DNA from: Gammaproteobacteria bacterium 53_120_T64
GTDB lineage: Bacteria; Pseudomonadota; Gammaproteobacteria; Pseudomonadales; Porticoccaceae
Reading direction: 5' to 3'
Length of the DNA: 64,000 nt
NCBI GenBank assembly: GCA_002162815.1
Contig: MAAT01000028.1
Location: 1-64,000, forward strand
The first letter of the stretch is position 1. Each line of letters opens with the position of its first letter. This document shows, in pieces, positions 26,347-38,154 of this stretch. The notes below the pieces were generated by a model that was given only the letters and a program-made list of their open reading frames with translations, searched no databases and was not told the DNA's origin. The position numbers and the translations under genes were made by a program.

Positions 26347-27249
26347 ATGAAGGTAAATTTAGCAGACCGAGTCAATAACTTTATCGAGCAGCAACAGCTG
26401 CCACAAACGTATCTCGGCACCATCGCCCAGCACTACCTGCCCCTCGCCCAGTGGATCAACCGGCAGCGAACGCCACAGCAGTGCTACTTTATGGGCATCA
26501 GCGGGGCGCAGGGCACGGGCAAGTCAACATTGAGCGCACTGTTAAAAATCCTTCTCGAACACGAATACGACTGCAACACGGCCACCCTCTCTCTCGACGA
26601 CCTGTATTTATCGCGCACTGAGCGAGAACGGCTGGGGCAAAAAATTCACCCCTTAATGAAAACGCGCGGGGTACCCGGCAGTCATAACGTAGCGCAAGGT
26701 GTGGCGCTGTTTGACGCCCTCAACACTCTGCAAGAGCGGCAGGTTCTCGCTTTGCCACGCTTTGACAAAGCCAATGACGAACCCTTCCCGAAAGCGCAAT
26801 GGCCCGTCATTAGCGGCCCCGTACGGGTGGTACTTTTCGAGGGCTGGTGTGTCGGTGCAAGCGCCTGCGCGGCGGCGGAGTTAGCCGAACCCGTCAACGA
26901 ACTGGAGGCCAAGGAAGACGGCGATGGTAGATGGCGACGCTATATCAATAAGCAGCTAGAGACCCACTACCAAACATTCTTTGCCAGGATGGAGGGGCTG
27001 ATTATGCTGCAAGCACCCGACTTTGCCAGTATTCGGCGCTGGCGTTGGCAGCAGGAAGAAAAGCTGGTGGCAAAACACCCCCCCGGCCAAGGCTCAGCAT
27101 TGATGGACAGGGCCGCTATCGAGCGCTTCATCCAGCACTTTGAGCGCTTAACACGGCAGAATCTCAAGCAATTACCCCCACGCACCGACGTTGTTTTTGA
27201 ACTCGACAAAAACCAAGTGGTAGTCCGCAGCCACTACGCAAAGCCTTGA
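26347..27249 (+). CDS. P-loop kinase, D-glycerate 3-kinase/Tda10-like
   Basis: From ATG 26347 (AAAGG seven bases upstream) the protein has 300 residues; a TTG at 26311 is less likely. The Walker A motif GAQGTGKS is at 53-60, SLDDLYLS follows as the DDFY-like motif, and RGVPGSHN and LPRFDKA match the substrate loop of the plant-type D-glycerate 3-kinase/YggC/Tda10 group. VVLFEGWCVG ends in a Walker B-like region. It probably phosphorylates D-glycerate or a similar small acid with ATP. The gene stands alone; no glyoxylate or glycerate genes are beside it, so the substrate is tentative. Confidence 0.72.
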   Translation: MKVNLADRVNNFIEQQQLPQTYLGTIAQHYLPLAQWINRQRTPQQCYFMGISGAQGTGKSTLSALLKILLEHEYDCNTATLSLDDLYLSRTERERLGQKIHPLMKTRGVPGSHNVAQGVALFDALNTLQERQVLALPRFDKANDEPFPKAQWPVISGPVRVVLFEGWCVGASACAAAELAEPVNELEAKEDGDGRWRRYINKQLETHYQTFFARMEGLIMLQAPDFASIRRWRWQQEEKLVAKHPPGQGSALMDRAAIERFIQHFERLTRQNLKQLPPRTDVVFELDKNQVVVRSHYAKP

Positions 27250-27400
27250 GCACTAGGGAGCGACGGCCCGGTCACTAAACCACACAGGGATGTAAAACAA
27301 AGCCCGTCGATACGTTAGCGCTGGCAGCCCTTGAGTAGAACGCCGAGGACTACCCGCTTTACTGGAGAGCTGCAGACATTCAACGTGCTGACTAGCCCTG

Positions 27401-28561
27401 CTATTTATAAGCAACGCCAATACTCCCAATGGTTTCACGGGTAACGATGGTTTTCATAATCTGCGCGGTACCATCACCGATTTGCAGGCCCATAACATCA
27501 ATCATGCGCTGCATATGGGGCATCTCATGGCCCCAGCCATAGTGACCATGCTGTACCAAGCACGCGTGAATAATATCGGTACCCCACTTCGGTGCCATCC
27601 ACTTCACCATCGCGGCCTCTTTGGTGTGCGGCAAACCTTGATCACGCAGGGCCAGGCCCTGATAGCACAGTGCACGAACGGCGGCGAGACGACTGTCGTG
27701 CTCGGCTAGCGGGAAGGTGGTGCCCTGGAATTTGGCCAGAGGCTTACCAAAGGCCTCACGCTCCTGAATATACTGCCAGGTCTCGTCAACGGAAGCCTGT
27801 GCACAGGCAAGACATTGCAGGGCAATCAGGAAACGGCTGAGGTCAAAGCCCGCCATCACCTTGGTAAAACCTTCACCCTCATTACCCAGCAGTGCCGACT
27901 CTGGGATTTCGACATCATCGAAGAAGACTGAACCGCGACCCACCGAGGATGAGCCGACATCATCAAAGCGGGTACAGGTAACGCCGGGTAAATCGAGGGG
28001 GACTAAAAAGGCGGACACACCGTGGGCACCGGGAGTGTCTTGATCTGTGCGCGCAAACAGCAGAGACATTTCGGCCTGGGCGCCGTAGCTGATCGATGTT
28101 TTCTCACCATTGAGAATGTACTTATCGCCTTTTTTGGTCGCCTTCAGAATGAGATTCGCGGCATCGGATCCACCGCGAGGTTCGGTCAAGCCCAATTGAA
28201 CGATCAGCTCACCCGCCGCCATTTGTGGCAAAACCTCTGCTTTTATTTCTGCACTGCCGTATTTTTCAATCACGCAACCAATCAAAGGCGTGGTCATACA
28301 GATGTAGGCCAAGTTAATATCGGCATAGGCAATGGCTTCACAGATCACGCCTTGGACCATGCTTGTCGCACCAATGCCGCCGTTTTCTTCGGCAAAGATC
28401 GGCGCAATTAGGCCCAACTGCCCCATTTTCCGGAGTAAACCTCGATCCAAGACCTCATCTTTTGAGCGCCCCATATAGCCTTCGGCCAGCTGTTCGCGGG
28501 CAAAGCGCTCGGCGGTATCTTTAATAAAATGCTCTTCTTCACTTAACCACGGCAGGGTCAT
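27401..28561 (-). CDS. Acyl-CoA dehydrogenase with Asp at the usual catalytic Glu position
   Basis: The protein has 386 residues from ATG 28561, chosen because GAGG sits six bases upstream, too close to the first ATG. LGLTEPRGGSDA and the middle-domain and C-terminal helices are those of a true FAD acyl-CoA dehydrogenase. In the C-terminal motif that normally reads EGT, here it is IGDGTAQIMK, so Asp363 replaces the catalytic Glu of medium-chain enzymes. Asp at a catalytic position is known in alicyclic acyl-CoA dehydrogenases of cyclohexane-carboxylate pathways, which makes a cyclic substrate plausible. It lies downstream of an acyl-CoA ligase gene on the same strand, with 145 bases between. 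Confidence 0.85.
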   Translation of the reverse strand: MTLPWLSEEEHFIKDTAERFAREQLAEGYMGRSKDEVLDRGLLRKMGQLGLIAPIFAEENGGIGATSMVQGVICEAIAYADINLAYICMTTPLIGCVIEKYGSAEIKAEVLPQMAAGELIVQLGLTEPRGGSDAANLILKATKKGDKYILNGEKTSISYGAQAEMSLLFARTDQDTPGAHGVSAFLVPLDLPGVTCTRFDDVGSSSVGRGSVFFDDVEIPESALLGNEGEGFTKVMAGFDLSRFLIALQCLACAQASVDETWQYIQEREAFGKPLAKFQGTTFPLAEHDSRLAAVRALCYQGLALRDQGLPHTKEAAMVKWMAPKWGTDIIHACLVQHGHYGWGHEMPHMQRMIDVMGLQIGDGTAQIMKTIVTRETIGSIGVAYK

Positions 28562-28706
28562 AATCATCCTCGTCTATTTACTCTCAAGAAAAGCCAACAC
28601 TGTGCGGGCCTAAATTATTGAATGTTTGTTTGCGGAACAGACTGTATTTTAAGCCATCGTTTGTTCATACAGCCGATACCAGGAATATACCGTTACAAGC
28701 CTATAA

Positions 28707-30350
28707 CTATAAATGGCGGCTAAAATTTTTCGCCATTTCTCGCAACTGAAACTTTTGAATTTTACCGCTGGCGGTGCGGGGCATATCCGGGATGATTTCG
28801 AGATGTTCGGGCAAGTAGTTTTTCGCCAATTGATTTTCGAGCAGATAAGCTATCATCTTCTGAAAGGTCAATTCGATGCCTTCTGTTAATGTCACGAAAC
28901 AGCAGCCCAGCTCACCAAGACGCTCATCGGGCATAGCCACCACCGCGCAATCGACAATATCCGGGTGCTTGTAGAGGAGGTTTTCCACCTCCACCACCGG
29001 GATATTCTCACCACCGCGAATAATAATATCCTTTGAACGGCCGGTAATACGAATATAGCCATCGGCATCCATACGCGCCAAATCGCCCGTATCGAAAAAA
29101 TCATTCTCGTCAACATCGTAGGCTTCGGGACGTTTTAAATAGCCGATAAAGGTTGAGGGGCTTTTTTCCAGTAACCGGCCCTCCCGACCCACCGGTAAAC
29201 TGTTATTTTTCTCATCGACAATCTTTACTTCGCAGGCAGGTACCGCGACCCCATCACTGCCAAAAATTTTTCCAGGTGAATCATTTAATTTGGTTGTCGT
29301 CACTACGCCACATTCACTCATACCCCACACTGCCATCAGCTTTATCGACAATGCCGCTGTGGCTTTTTCGGCCAGAGCACTAGGAATGGGGGCGCCGCCA
29401 CAAACAAACACGCGAAAGCGCTCGGAGTTACAATCTTGCCTTTGTGTCGAGTTGCTTAAATCGGCTAAAAAAGGTGTCGCGCCCATGGCAAAGGAGGCAT
29501 TCTCTTGCGCCATTAATTGCCAGGCAAGATCAACATTCCAGATGTCGAGAAAGATCATTTTTGTTTTCAGCACCATCGGCATCCACATGCCGTACATAAA
29601 GCCGGTTAAATGCGCCAGTGGTGAGCCCATAAAGACATCGTCATCTTGGTTCAGCTCACAGCGCTCTATCATTTTATCGACACTAAACAAGAAGGTATTG
29701 GCACTGTGCATCACCCCTTTCGGCATACCGGTGGTGCCCGAGGTGTACAGCATCAGTACCACATCATTAGGGTGTAGCTGGCGAGCTTTAAACAAAGCCG
29801 CGCTATCGGTACTAAGACTGTGATTCAGCAGGGCCGTAGCAAAACTATTGTCAGCATCACCACCGACCACAAAGACGTGTTCCAAGTGGGGTAGCTTGTC
29901 TCGCATACCCGCAATCATTTGCTCATGATCAAAACCACGAAACTGCTTGGGGACGATCAGCACTTTGGATTCTGCAAAATCGACCATAAAGGACAATTCG
30001 TGTTCGCGAAAAATGGGCATCAGGGGGTTGCTTACGGCGCCGATACGCAGGCAGGCCAGATTAACAGCCACAAATTCCCACCAATTGGGCAATTGAAAAG
30101 ACACGATATCCTGCTTTTCAATACCGTAATGGGCCAGTGCCACCGCTACGCGCTCGGCCTTAGCGGCAAGCTGGCGGTAAGTCATGATGATTTTCTCACC
30201 TGTTTCAGTGCGGTAGTCGACAATGGCTACGGCATCGGGACAAGCCAGCAGCGCTGCGTCAAAATAGTCCAGCAGGTTTTCGTCCCGCCACCAGCCACCG
30301 ATACGCATGGCATCGATTCGTTGTTGCGAAACAATGGGATCAACGATCAT
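28707..30350 (-). CDS. Acyl-CoA synthetase (AMP-binding), alicyclic/aromatic-acid ligase type
   Basis: The protein has 547 residues. The AMP-binding motif MLYTSGTTGMPKG is near 200-212, WGMSECG near 345, and the C-terminal FDTGDLARMDADGYI, GRSKDIIIRGGENI and the Lys in ASGKIQKF close the active site. It should activate a carboxylic acid to its CoA thioester via an acyl-adenylate. The N-terminus (RIDAMRIGGWWRDE) recalls, from memory, cyclohexanecarboxylate-CoA ligases, though the substrate is unproven. GGAG precedes ATG 30350 by seven bases. With the dehydrogenase downstream it forms an activate-then-dehydrogenate pair. Confidence 0.85.
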   Translation of the reverse strand: MIVDPIVSQQRIDAMRIGGWWRDENLLDYFDAALLACPDAVAIVDYRTETGEKIIMTYRQLAAKAERVAVALAHYGIEKQDIVSFQLPNWWEFVAVNLACLRIGAVSNPLMPIFREHELSFMVDFAESKVLIVPKQFRGFDHEQMIAGMRDKLPHLEHVFVVGGDADNSFATALLNHSLSTDSAALFKARQLHPNDVVLMLYTSGTTGMPKGVMHSANTFLFSVDKMIERCELNQDDDVFMGSPLAHLTGFMYGMWMPMVLKTKMIFLDIWNVDLAWQLMAQENASFAMGATPFLADLSNSTQRQDCNSERFRVFVCGGAPIPSALAEKATAALSIKLMAVWGMSECGVVTTTKLNDSPGKIFGSDGVAVPACEVKIVDEKNNSLPVGREGRLLEKSPSTFIGYLKRPEAYDVDENDFFDTGDLARMDADGYIRITGRSKDIIIRGGENIPVVEVENLLYKHPDIVDCAVVAMPDERLGELGCCFVTLTEGIELTFQKMIAYLLENQLAKNYLPEHLEIIPDMPRTASGKIQKFQLREMAKNFSRHL

Positions 30351-30413
30351 CTAATTCTCCAACTCTGTATAGCGCATAAGCGCCTTTTATTTATTGTTAT
30401 TGAGCGTGGACTA

Positions 30414-30950
30414 CTATTTCAGGAAATGCTGCCGATAGTATTTCAGCTCTGCTATCGAGTCGAGAATATCATCCATCGCCAAGTGACTGGCTTTCTTTTT
30501 AAAGCCTTTTAAGATTTCAGGACGCCAGCGTCGAGCCAGCTCTTTAATACTACTGACATCGAGGTTGCGGTAGTGAAAATAGTCTTCAAGTAATGGCATT
30601 TCTCGCGCCATAAAGCGACGGTCCTGACAGATGGAATTGCCACTCATCGGCGACTTGCCAGCACCCACCCAATGGCGAAGGAAATCAATCGTTTGTTGCT
30701 CCGCATCTGCCGCACTCAGGCTGCTGTTGGCAACTCGCTCAATCAAGCCGGATTGGCCGTGCTGGCGAGTATTCCATTCATCCATCGCCCCAATCACCTC
30801 ATCGGACTGATGGATGGCCAATATCGGCCCCTCCGCTAAGGTGTTGAGCTCAGAATCCGTTACCAAGGTGGCGATCTCAATGATGTGGTCATTGTCGGTA
30901 TCGAGCCCGGTCATTTCCAGGTCTATCCAGATTAAATTAAGGTCGTTCAT
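30414..30950 (-). CDS. orn: Oligoribonuclease
   Basis: The protein has 178 residues from ATG 30950, with AAGGA six bases upstream; the longer frame to 30998 is not needed. The DEDD-family motif [10 protein letters not shown] carries Asp10 and Glu12, and the C-terminal [11 protein letters not shown] carries the His and last Asp. Orn degrades di- to penta-ribonucleotides, including pGpG from cyclic-di-GMP turnover, to mononucleotides. It overlaps the end of the MscS gene by 14 bases, so it may be translationally coupled, and faces rsgA further upstream as in pseudomonads. Confidence 0.97.
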   Translation of the reverse strand: MNDLNLIWIDLEMTGLDTDNDHIIEIATLVTDSELNTLAEGPILAIHQSDEVIGAMDEWNTRQHGQSGLIERVANSSLSAADAEQQTIDFLRHWVGAGKSPMSGNSICQDRRFMAREMPLLEDYFHYRNLDVSSIKELARRWRPEILKGFKKKASHLAMDDILDSIAELKYYRQHFLK

Positions 30951-32010
30951 GTTGTTCCTTTTGCTGATTGGATCGCGCCTTGTCAATAATATTTTCAAGT
31001 GACTTTATGCGCTCGCCAGCCTCTTGAATACGTAATTTTAGTTCCACCTGTTGTTCTTTGCTGACATCCCCCAACAATGACTTATGTTCAGCTATTGTCC
31101 TTTGCAGACGGATAACATCATCGAGTAATGTTCGGACCTTGACGACCTTTTCGGCCTTATCAAAAATTTTTGACTCCGGGGAAAACTCGCTACTTTCGTT
31201 GTCATTGGCGTACTTCGGCGGCGCACTAAAAACCTGCTGAGCCGGCAGCTGCCTTTGATTGATAAAATTCGGTGAGACAATTTCGATGCCAGCGCCGTGA
31301 AGCTGATCGAGCACGGCTTTTTTCAAGCGGGAGCGCTGGGTTAACAGTTGATTAACATCGCTACAAATACCCCCCGTTTTATACAGAATGGCAAAGTCTC
31401 CCAGCGTCAAAATTTGTACAAAGGGCTCATCTAGGCCCGCCTCCTGAGCCGCCAGTATTAACAAAGGTTCAACTTTGTGCCAGGCGACATCGTAACCGAG
31501 GGAGACTTCACAAGAGGTAAAGGTGCCCGAGGAGCGCACCACCGTCAGAGCTTGGGTGGTTAGATAAAGATTCGGCAGTGTTATGAGGTCCCTTTCCTCG
31601 GATTGAATTTCGGTGTGAAAAAGGCCACTCACGGTGACCCGCCCAAAATGCTCACCAACACGGACAAAATCACCATGTCTAAAACTTTTCACCGAGCGCA
31701 GCATAAACCCCGCCATCGCGTTGGCGACAAAAGTCGTGGAAGACAAGGCAAAAATCCCGGTAAAAACCAGACCCAATAGACTCAGTAAATCACCCTTTGT
31801 CGCCTCGCCAACAGGTAGCGTGAGAACCAGTAAAATGACCGCAACGCCTGTCAGACTCATTAGCAGCAACTGACGCCTGATGGACGAAACAGCGCTGCCT
31901 TGGCGACGAATCAATAGCCAGTGTGACACCGACAGTACTACGAGACATGCAGCGAGCATTGCCAGTAGCGGCAGATAAAGCCGAAATGTGTCTAAACTGA
32001 GCTCAAACAA
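30937..32010 (-). CDS. MscS family mechanosensitive channel
   Basis: The protein has 357 residues. Three or so hydrophobic helices (about 10-110) end in the pore helix, followed by the MscS beta domain with [20 protein letters not shown] and LPNLYLTTQ, and a C-terminal coiled coil rich in Glu/Lys (about 290-350). It should open under membrane tension and release solutes during hypo-osmotic shock. The frame starts at TTG 32010 with GGAGG about ten bases upstream. It overlaps orn by 14 bases and is divergent from rsgA. Confidence 0.88.
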   Translation of the reverse strand: MFELSLDTFRLYLPLLAMLAACLVVLSVSHWLLIRRQGSAVSSIRRQLLLMSLTGVAVILLVLTLPVGEATKGDLLSLLGLVFTGIFALSSTTFVANAMAGFMLRSVKSFRHGDFVRVGEHFGRVTVSGLFHTEIQSEERDLITLPNLYLTTQALTVVRSSGTFTSCEVSLGYDVAWHKVEPLLILAAQEAGLDEPFVQILTLGDFAILYKTGGICSDVNQLLTQRSRLKKAVLDQLHGAGIEIVSPNFINQRQLPAQQVFSAPPKYANDNESSEFSPESKIFDKAEKVVKVRTLLDDVIRLQRTIAEHKSLLGDVSKEQQVELKLRIQEAGERIKSLENIIDKARSNQQKEQHERP

Positions 32011-32089
32011 GGGCTCGAGGCCTCCATATCATCGCTCCACATTATGCTATATGCTTGGCTCCACTGACAGCACCGGGAACCAGGAGGGC

Positions 32090-33100
32090 ATGGCAAAGCG
32101 TAAAATCACCGACCAGCAACAACGCCGTATTCGTCGCAAGCATTCGAGCAGTATCGATAGCGCAGGCAATCGCCAGCGCGGAGAAAAGCTCCTAAAATCT
32201 GGCGAACTCGGCCCCGAACAAAACGGGCTTGTCGTTACACGCTATAGCAATCAGGTCGATGTCGTCACCTCCCCCACGTCAGCCCCAGAGCGCTGTTATT
32301 TACGCTCTAATTTAGAATCTGTCGTCACCGGCGACAATATTATTTGGCGCCCTGGCCAGCCCTACGGCGTAGTCTGCGCCGTACAACCGCGCAAAACACT
32401 GCTTGATCGACCCGATAGCCGGGGCAAGCTGCGCCCCGTAGCCGCCAATATTGACCTCATCGTCGTGGTCATCGCCCCTGAGCCCAGGCCCCACGCTAAC
32501 TTGATTGACCGCTACCTCGTCGCCATTGAGCACCGAGGCATTAAACCCCTGCTTCTATTTAATAAGACTGACCTCGCTTCTGACAATACGCAACTCACGA
32601 AAAAATTCGCCCACACTTACGCCGCGCTCGGCTACGACGTCATCGAAGCATCCGCCGAATCCAACCAAGGCATTGAGCAACTGACCGGCGTACTGCAACA
32701 GCACACCAGTGTCTTTGTCGGACAGTCTGGCGTGGGTAAGTCATCGCTGATCAATGCCATCTGCCCCGCAGCAGAGGCCGCTATCGGCAGCCTTTCTGAG
32801 GCCCACGCCAAGGGTCGGCACACCACCACAACCGCAAATTTATTCTTCCTACCCGGTGGCGGGCAACTTATTGATTCGCCCGGCATCCGTGAATTTGGAC
32901 TTATTCATCTTGACGAAGATGATATCGCCCAAGGTTTTATCGAGTTGCGCCCCTTTCTTGGCCATTGTAAATTCCGCGATTGCCGCCACCAGAATGACCC
33001 GGGCTGCGCGCTGCAAAACGCTCTTGAAGCAGGTAAAATATCCCCGCAAAGAATGCAGAGCTACCAATTGATCAAGCTGAGCTTGGCAAATGAGCAATAA
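32090..33100 (+). CDS. rsgA: Ribosome small-subunit GTPase RsgA
   Basis: From ATG 32090 the protein has 336 residues and starts MAKRKITDQQQRRIRRKH like other RsgA proteins; AGGAGG lies very close upstream. An OB-fold (about 70-130) precedes a circularly permuted GTPase domain: NKTD comes first, then GQSGVGKSSL near 208 and DSPG near 262. The zinc-binding C-terminus has CKFRDCRH and a later Cys in DPGC. It assists late maturation of the 30S subunit. The gene lies between orn/mscS (divergent) and psd. Confidence 0.95.
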   Translation: MAKRKITDQQQRRIRRKHSSSIDSAGNRQRGEKLLKSGELGPEQNGLVVTRYSNQVDVVTSPTSAPERCYLRSNLESVVTGDNIIWRPGQPYGVVCAVQPRKTLLDRPDSRGKLRPVAANIDLIVVVIAPEPRPHANLIDRYLVAIEHRGIKPLLLFNKTDLASDNTQLTKKFAHTYAALGYDVIEASAESNQGIEQLTGVLQQHTSVFVGQSGVGKSSLINAICPAAEAAIGSLSEAHAKGRHTTTTANLFFLPGGGQLIDSPGIREFGLIHLDEDDIAQGFIELRPFLGHCKFRDCRHQNDPGCALQNALEAGKISPQRMQSYQLIKLSLANEQ

Positions 33101-33197
33101 ACCATAGCCCTCTAGCGACGGTAACCATGCATTCTATATCCCAGTACCGATCGACACGCAATGACCGTTGACCAACCCTCGAGCCCAACTAAAACCT

Positions 33198-34055
33198 ATG
33201 CCAAGTTATTCAGATACGCTTTTTTGCCTCTTTCAAAAAGTCATACCCCAGCATAAGCTGTCACGTCTCATCGGCAAGTTCGCCGAAGCCAAAACCCCTT
33301 GGCTCAAGAACACTCTTATTAACCAGGCTATCCGCACTTATAATATTGATCTGTCCATTGCTGAGCGCGAGACGCCTGAGCAATACGCGACCTTCAATGA
33401 TTTTTTTACCCGCTCATTAAAACCCGATGCGCGCCCGATATGTCGCCAAGCAGACGCTATTGTGTCCCCCGCCGATGGCATACTCAGCCAATTTGGCTCT
33501 ATCAATAACGATCAGTTTATTCAGGCCAAGGGACAAACCTACACCACCCGTCGTTTACTCGGAAATGATGAAAGCCTTGCTACAGAATTTTCTGGTGGTA
33601 GTTTTGCCACCATTTATTTGTCGCCAAGAGACTATCACCGGGTACATATGCCCTGGGGCGGCAAACTCCTTGAAACACGCTACATCCCCGGAAAACTTTT
33701 TTCAGTCAACCAGACGACGGCCAATGGTATTCCCGAATTATTTGCCAGAAACGAACGCTTGATTTGTATTTTTGAAACGAGTCGAGGAAAAATGGCGGTG
33801 ATTTTAGTGGGCGCCATACTGGTAGCAGGTATAGAAACCCGCTGGCAAAATTATTATCCACCAGCCAGCCACGCCCATGTGAAATTTTCAACTCAAGAAA
33901 TGAACTTCGATACAGGCGAGGAAATCGGCAGGTTTAAGTTTGGTTCAACCGTTGTTCTTTTATTTAACGAGTCGCTCGCTTTCAGTAAACAGCTAGCTGG
34001 CGGTGATAACGTTTTAATGGGCGAGGGCCTAACCCTCCCCATTAAAACGAGTTAG
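33198..34055 (+). CDS. psd: Phosphatidylserine decarboxylase proenzyme
   Basis: From ATG 33198 the protein has 285 residues; a TTG at 33168 is possible but no start has a good Shine-Dalgarno. FNDFFTRSLKPDARP, SPADGILSQFG, YLSPRDYHRVHMPW and a C-terminal GST motif are the family marks. Self-cleavage between Gly249 and Ser250 would give a 249-residue beta chain and a 36-residue alpha chain with an N-terminal pyruvoyl group. The residue before GST is Phe, whereas the common bacterial form is LGST. It makes phosphatidylethanolamine at the inner membrane. Its stop codon overlaps that of the opposite HD-GYP gene. Confidence 0.94.
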   Translation: MPSYSDTLFCLFQKVIPQHKLSRLIGKFAEAKTPWLKNTLINQAIRTYNIDLSIAERETPEQYATFNDFFTRSLKPDARPICRQADAIVSPADGILSQFGSINNDQFIQAKGQTYTTRRLLGNDESLATEFSGGSFATIYLSPRDYHRVHMPWGGKLLETRYIPGKLFSVNQTTANGIPELFARNERLICIFETSRGKMAVILVGAILVAGIETRWQNYYPPASHAHVKFSTQEMNFDTGEEIGRFKFGSTVVLLFNESLAFSKQLAGGDNVLMGEGLTLPIKTS

Positions 34056-35461
34056 CCAAGATGCAGGCGCTGGCGCAAACCAGAAAACAATCCCTTTGAA
34101 TCATCGAGCTCTTGAGCAATAAAAAGGTGGGAAATTTTGGATAGATCAACATCATAACCGCTGGGCTCAAGGTCTCGCGCAATAGCAGCCCGTTCAATCA
34201 CAGCATTACTTCCCCCGTCCCGATCACTAAGAGCCTGTCGCGCTTTTTCCTCATCTTTCAAATCGACAATGATGACAGCGTCAGTAAGCTCTGTACCCTC
34301 GCGACCGAGCACCGCAACCTTGGGGGTTAACCGTGATTTAGGGTGCTGCTCAGTGACAACACCGATATCTCCCGTGGTCAGTTCAACCAAGGTGCCGGTA
34401 GGGTATAAGCCTATCGATTGAATAAAGCTTACCACTAGATCATCGGAAAATTGCTTGTCACGAGCTCCATACAGTACGCCAACTGCTCGCGATGGAGACA
34501 GTGGCTCCAATGCATCCCGGCGATAGCAAATACTGTCGTAAGTACTGGCAATCCCAGCAATTCTCGCCAGTAGGGGTATTTTGCCGCCGGTGAGGCCCTC
34601 GGGATAACCACTGCCGTCATTGCGCTCGGCGTGGTAGCGCACAACAGAAATAACGCGAGGTTCAATTTTTTGAGTTTGCCTCAGTAGCTCGACACCATGG
34701 CTAACGTATTTACGGTACTCCTGCTCTTCACTATCGCTACGTTTTTCCTTGCGCAATAAGCGGCTAGGCAACTTTGCCTTGCCCACATCCTTCAATAAGG
34801 TGCCCATACACAACACCGCAATCTCATCCTTTGGCATACCGATATAGCGAGCGAATTGTACCGCCCACAATGCCGAGCGCAAGCTGTGATCATAACTATG
34901 GATATCTTGATCTCGTAAACGAACCAACCAGGTAAAGGCATCCGGGCAACGTAAAACACTATCGACCATATCGCCAACACTGTCTTTTAAGCGCCCATAA
35001 TCAATGCTTTTACCGCGGTTTATTTGCTTGACGACCAGTGTCAGAGAGCCCTTTAAGCGGCTTACTATTTTCTTCGCCTGCACCGATTCTTTACGCAAAG
35101 AGACACTCGTTTCATAAACACCCTTGCGGACAACCAGCGGGGCAACAGTCGTTTGCTCTTTGCTCTTCTTGACCGGCCTGCGTCCCACTCTGGCCGTAGA
35201 TCGGGCCAAAGGTTCGTACAATGTTTTCTTTGACTGAGTGGCTATAACGGGGGCTATAGCCTTACCAAGCGGAGAGCGACCTTTTTCAATATCGACAAAA
35301 ATATGGCTACAGTAGGTCTTTAACTGGTTAATTTCACCCGGGGAGCGAATGTAAAACCCTTGTAAAGCAAAGGGTGTCTCGGACCAAGGGCGATCAAGAC
35401 GGGAAACGTACATTCCCAGTAGTAGATTATTAACACCAACCTGAACTTGTTTAATACCCAT
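34052..35461 (-). CDS. DUF3391 + degenerate HD-GYP domain protein
   Basis: From ATG 35461 (GAGAG eight bases upstream) the protein has 469 residues; an ATG at 35476 is the alternative. A DUF3391 domain (about 1-130), starting KQVQVGVNNLLLGMYV, is followed by an HD-GYP domain (about 170-350). The expected HD of the catalytic motif reads KD in LLKDVGKAKLP, and the HHE of the second motif reads HAE in YHAERNDGSGYP, while DGSGYP itself is intact. Two metal ligands of cyclic-di-GMP phosphodiesterases are therefore missing, so activity is doubtful and a binding or scaffold role is possible. It converges on psd with overlapping stop codons. Confidence 0.85.
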   Translation of the reverse strand: MGIKQVQVGVNNLLLGMYVSRLDRPWSETPFALQGFYIRSPGEINQLKTYCSHIFVDIEKGRSPLGKAIAPVIATQSKKTLYEPLARSTARVGRRPVKKSKEQTTVAPLVVRKGVYETSVSLRKESVQAKKIVSRLKGSLTLVVKQINRGKSIDYGRLKDSVGDMVDSVLRCPDAFTWLVRLRDQDIHSYDHSLRSALWAVQFARYIGMPKDEIAVLCMGTLLKDVGKAKLPSRLLRKEKRSDSEEQEYRKYVSHGVELLRQTQKIEPRVISVVRYHAERNDGSGYPEGLTGGKIPLLARIAGIASTYDSICYRRDALEPLSPSRAVGVLYGARDKQFSDDLVVSFIQSIGLYPTGTLVELTTGDIGVVTEQHPKSRLTPKVAVLGREGTELTDAVIIVDLKDEEKARQALSDRDGGSNAVIERAAIARDLEPSGYDVDLSKISHLFIAQELDDSKGLFSGLRQRLHLG

Positions 35462-35637
35462 AACAAACGCTCTCATACTCTTCTGTATCCACTACCACCA
35501 AATGAACAACACGAAGCGTGTTTAAGTGGCAGTGAAGTAAGTTACTGTGAGCAAGAGTAATATTATCGAGATAATTTACAAGATCGTATAGGCAACTGGT
35601 TTAAATATGCGATAAACGATGCCGGCGTTAAGCCCTA

Positions 35638-38128
<2,491 letters not shown>

Positions 38129-38154
38129 TTATACTTACACTGTCATTCATCGGC

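Noticed and set aside
30374-30386. Short GCGC-ATAA-GCGC palindrome followed by T-rich sequence between orn and the ligase gene
   Set aside because: The T-rich side faces the wrong way for termination of orn and the stem is only about four pairs.
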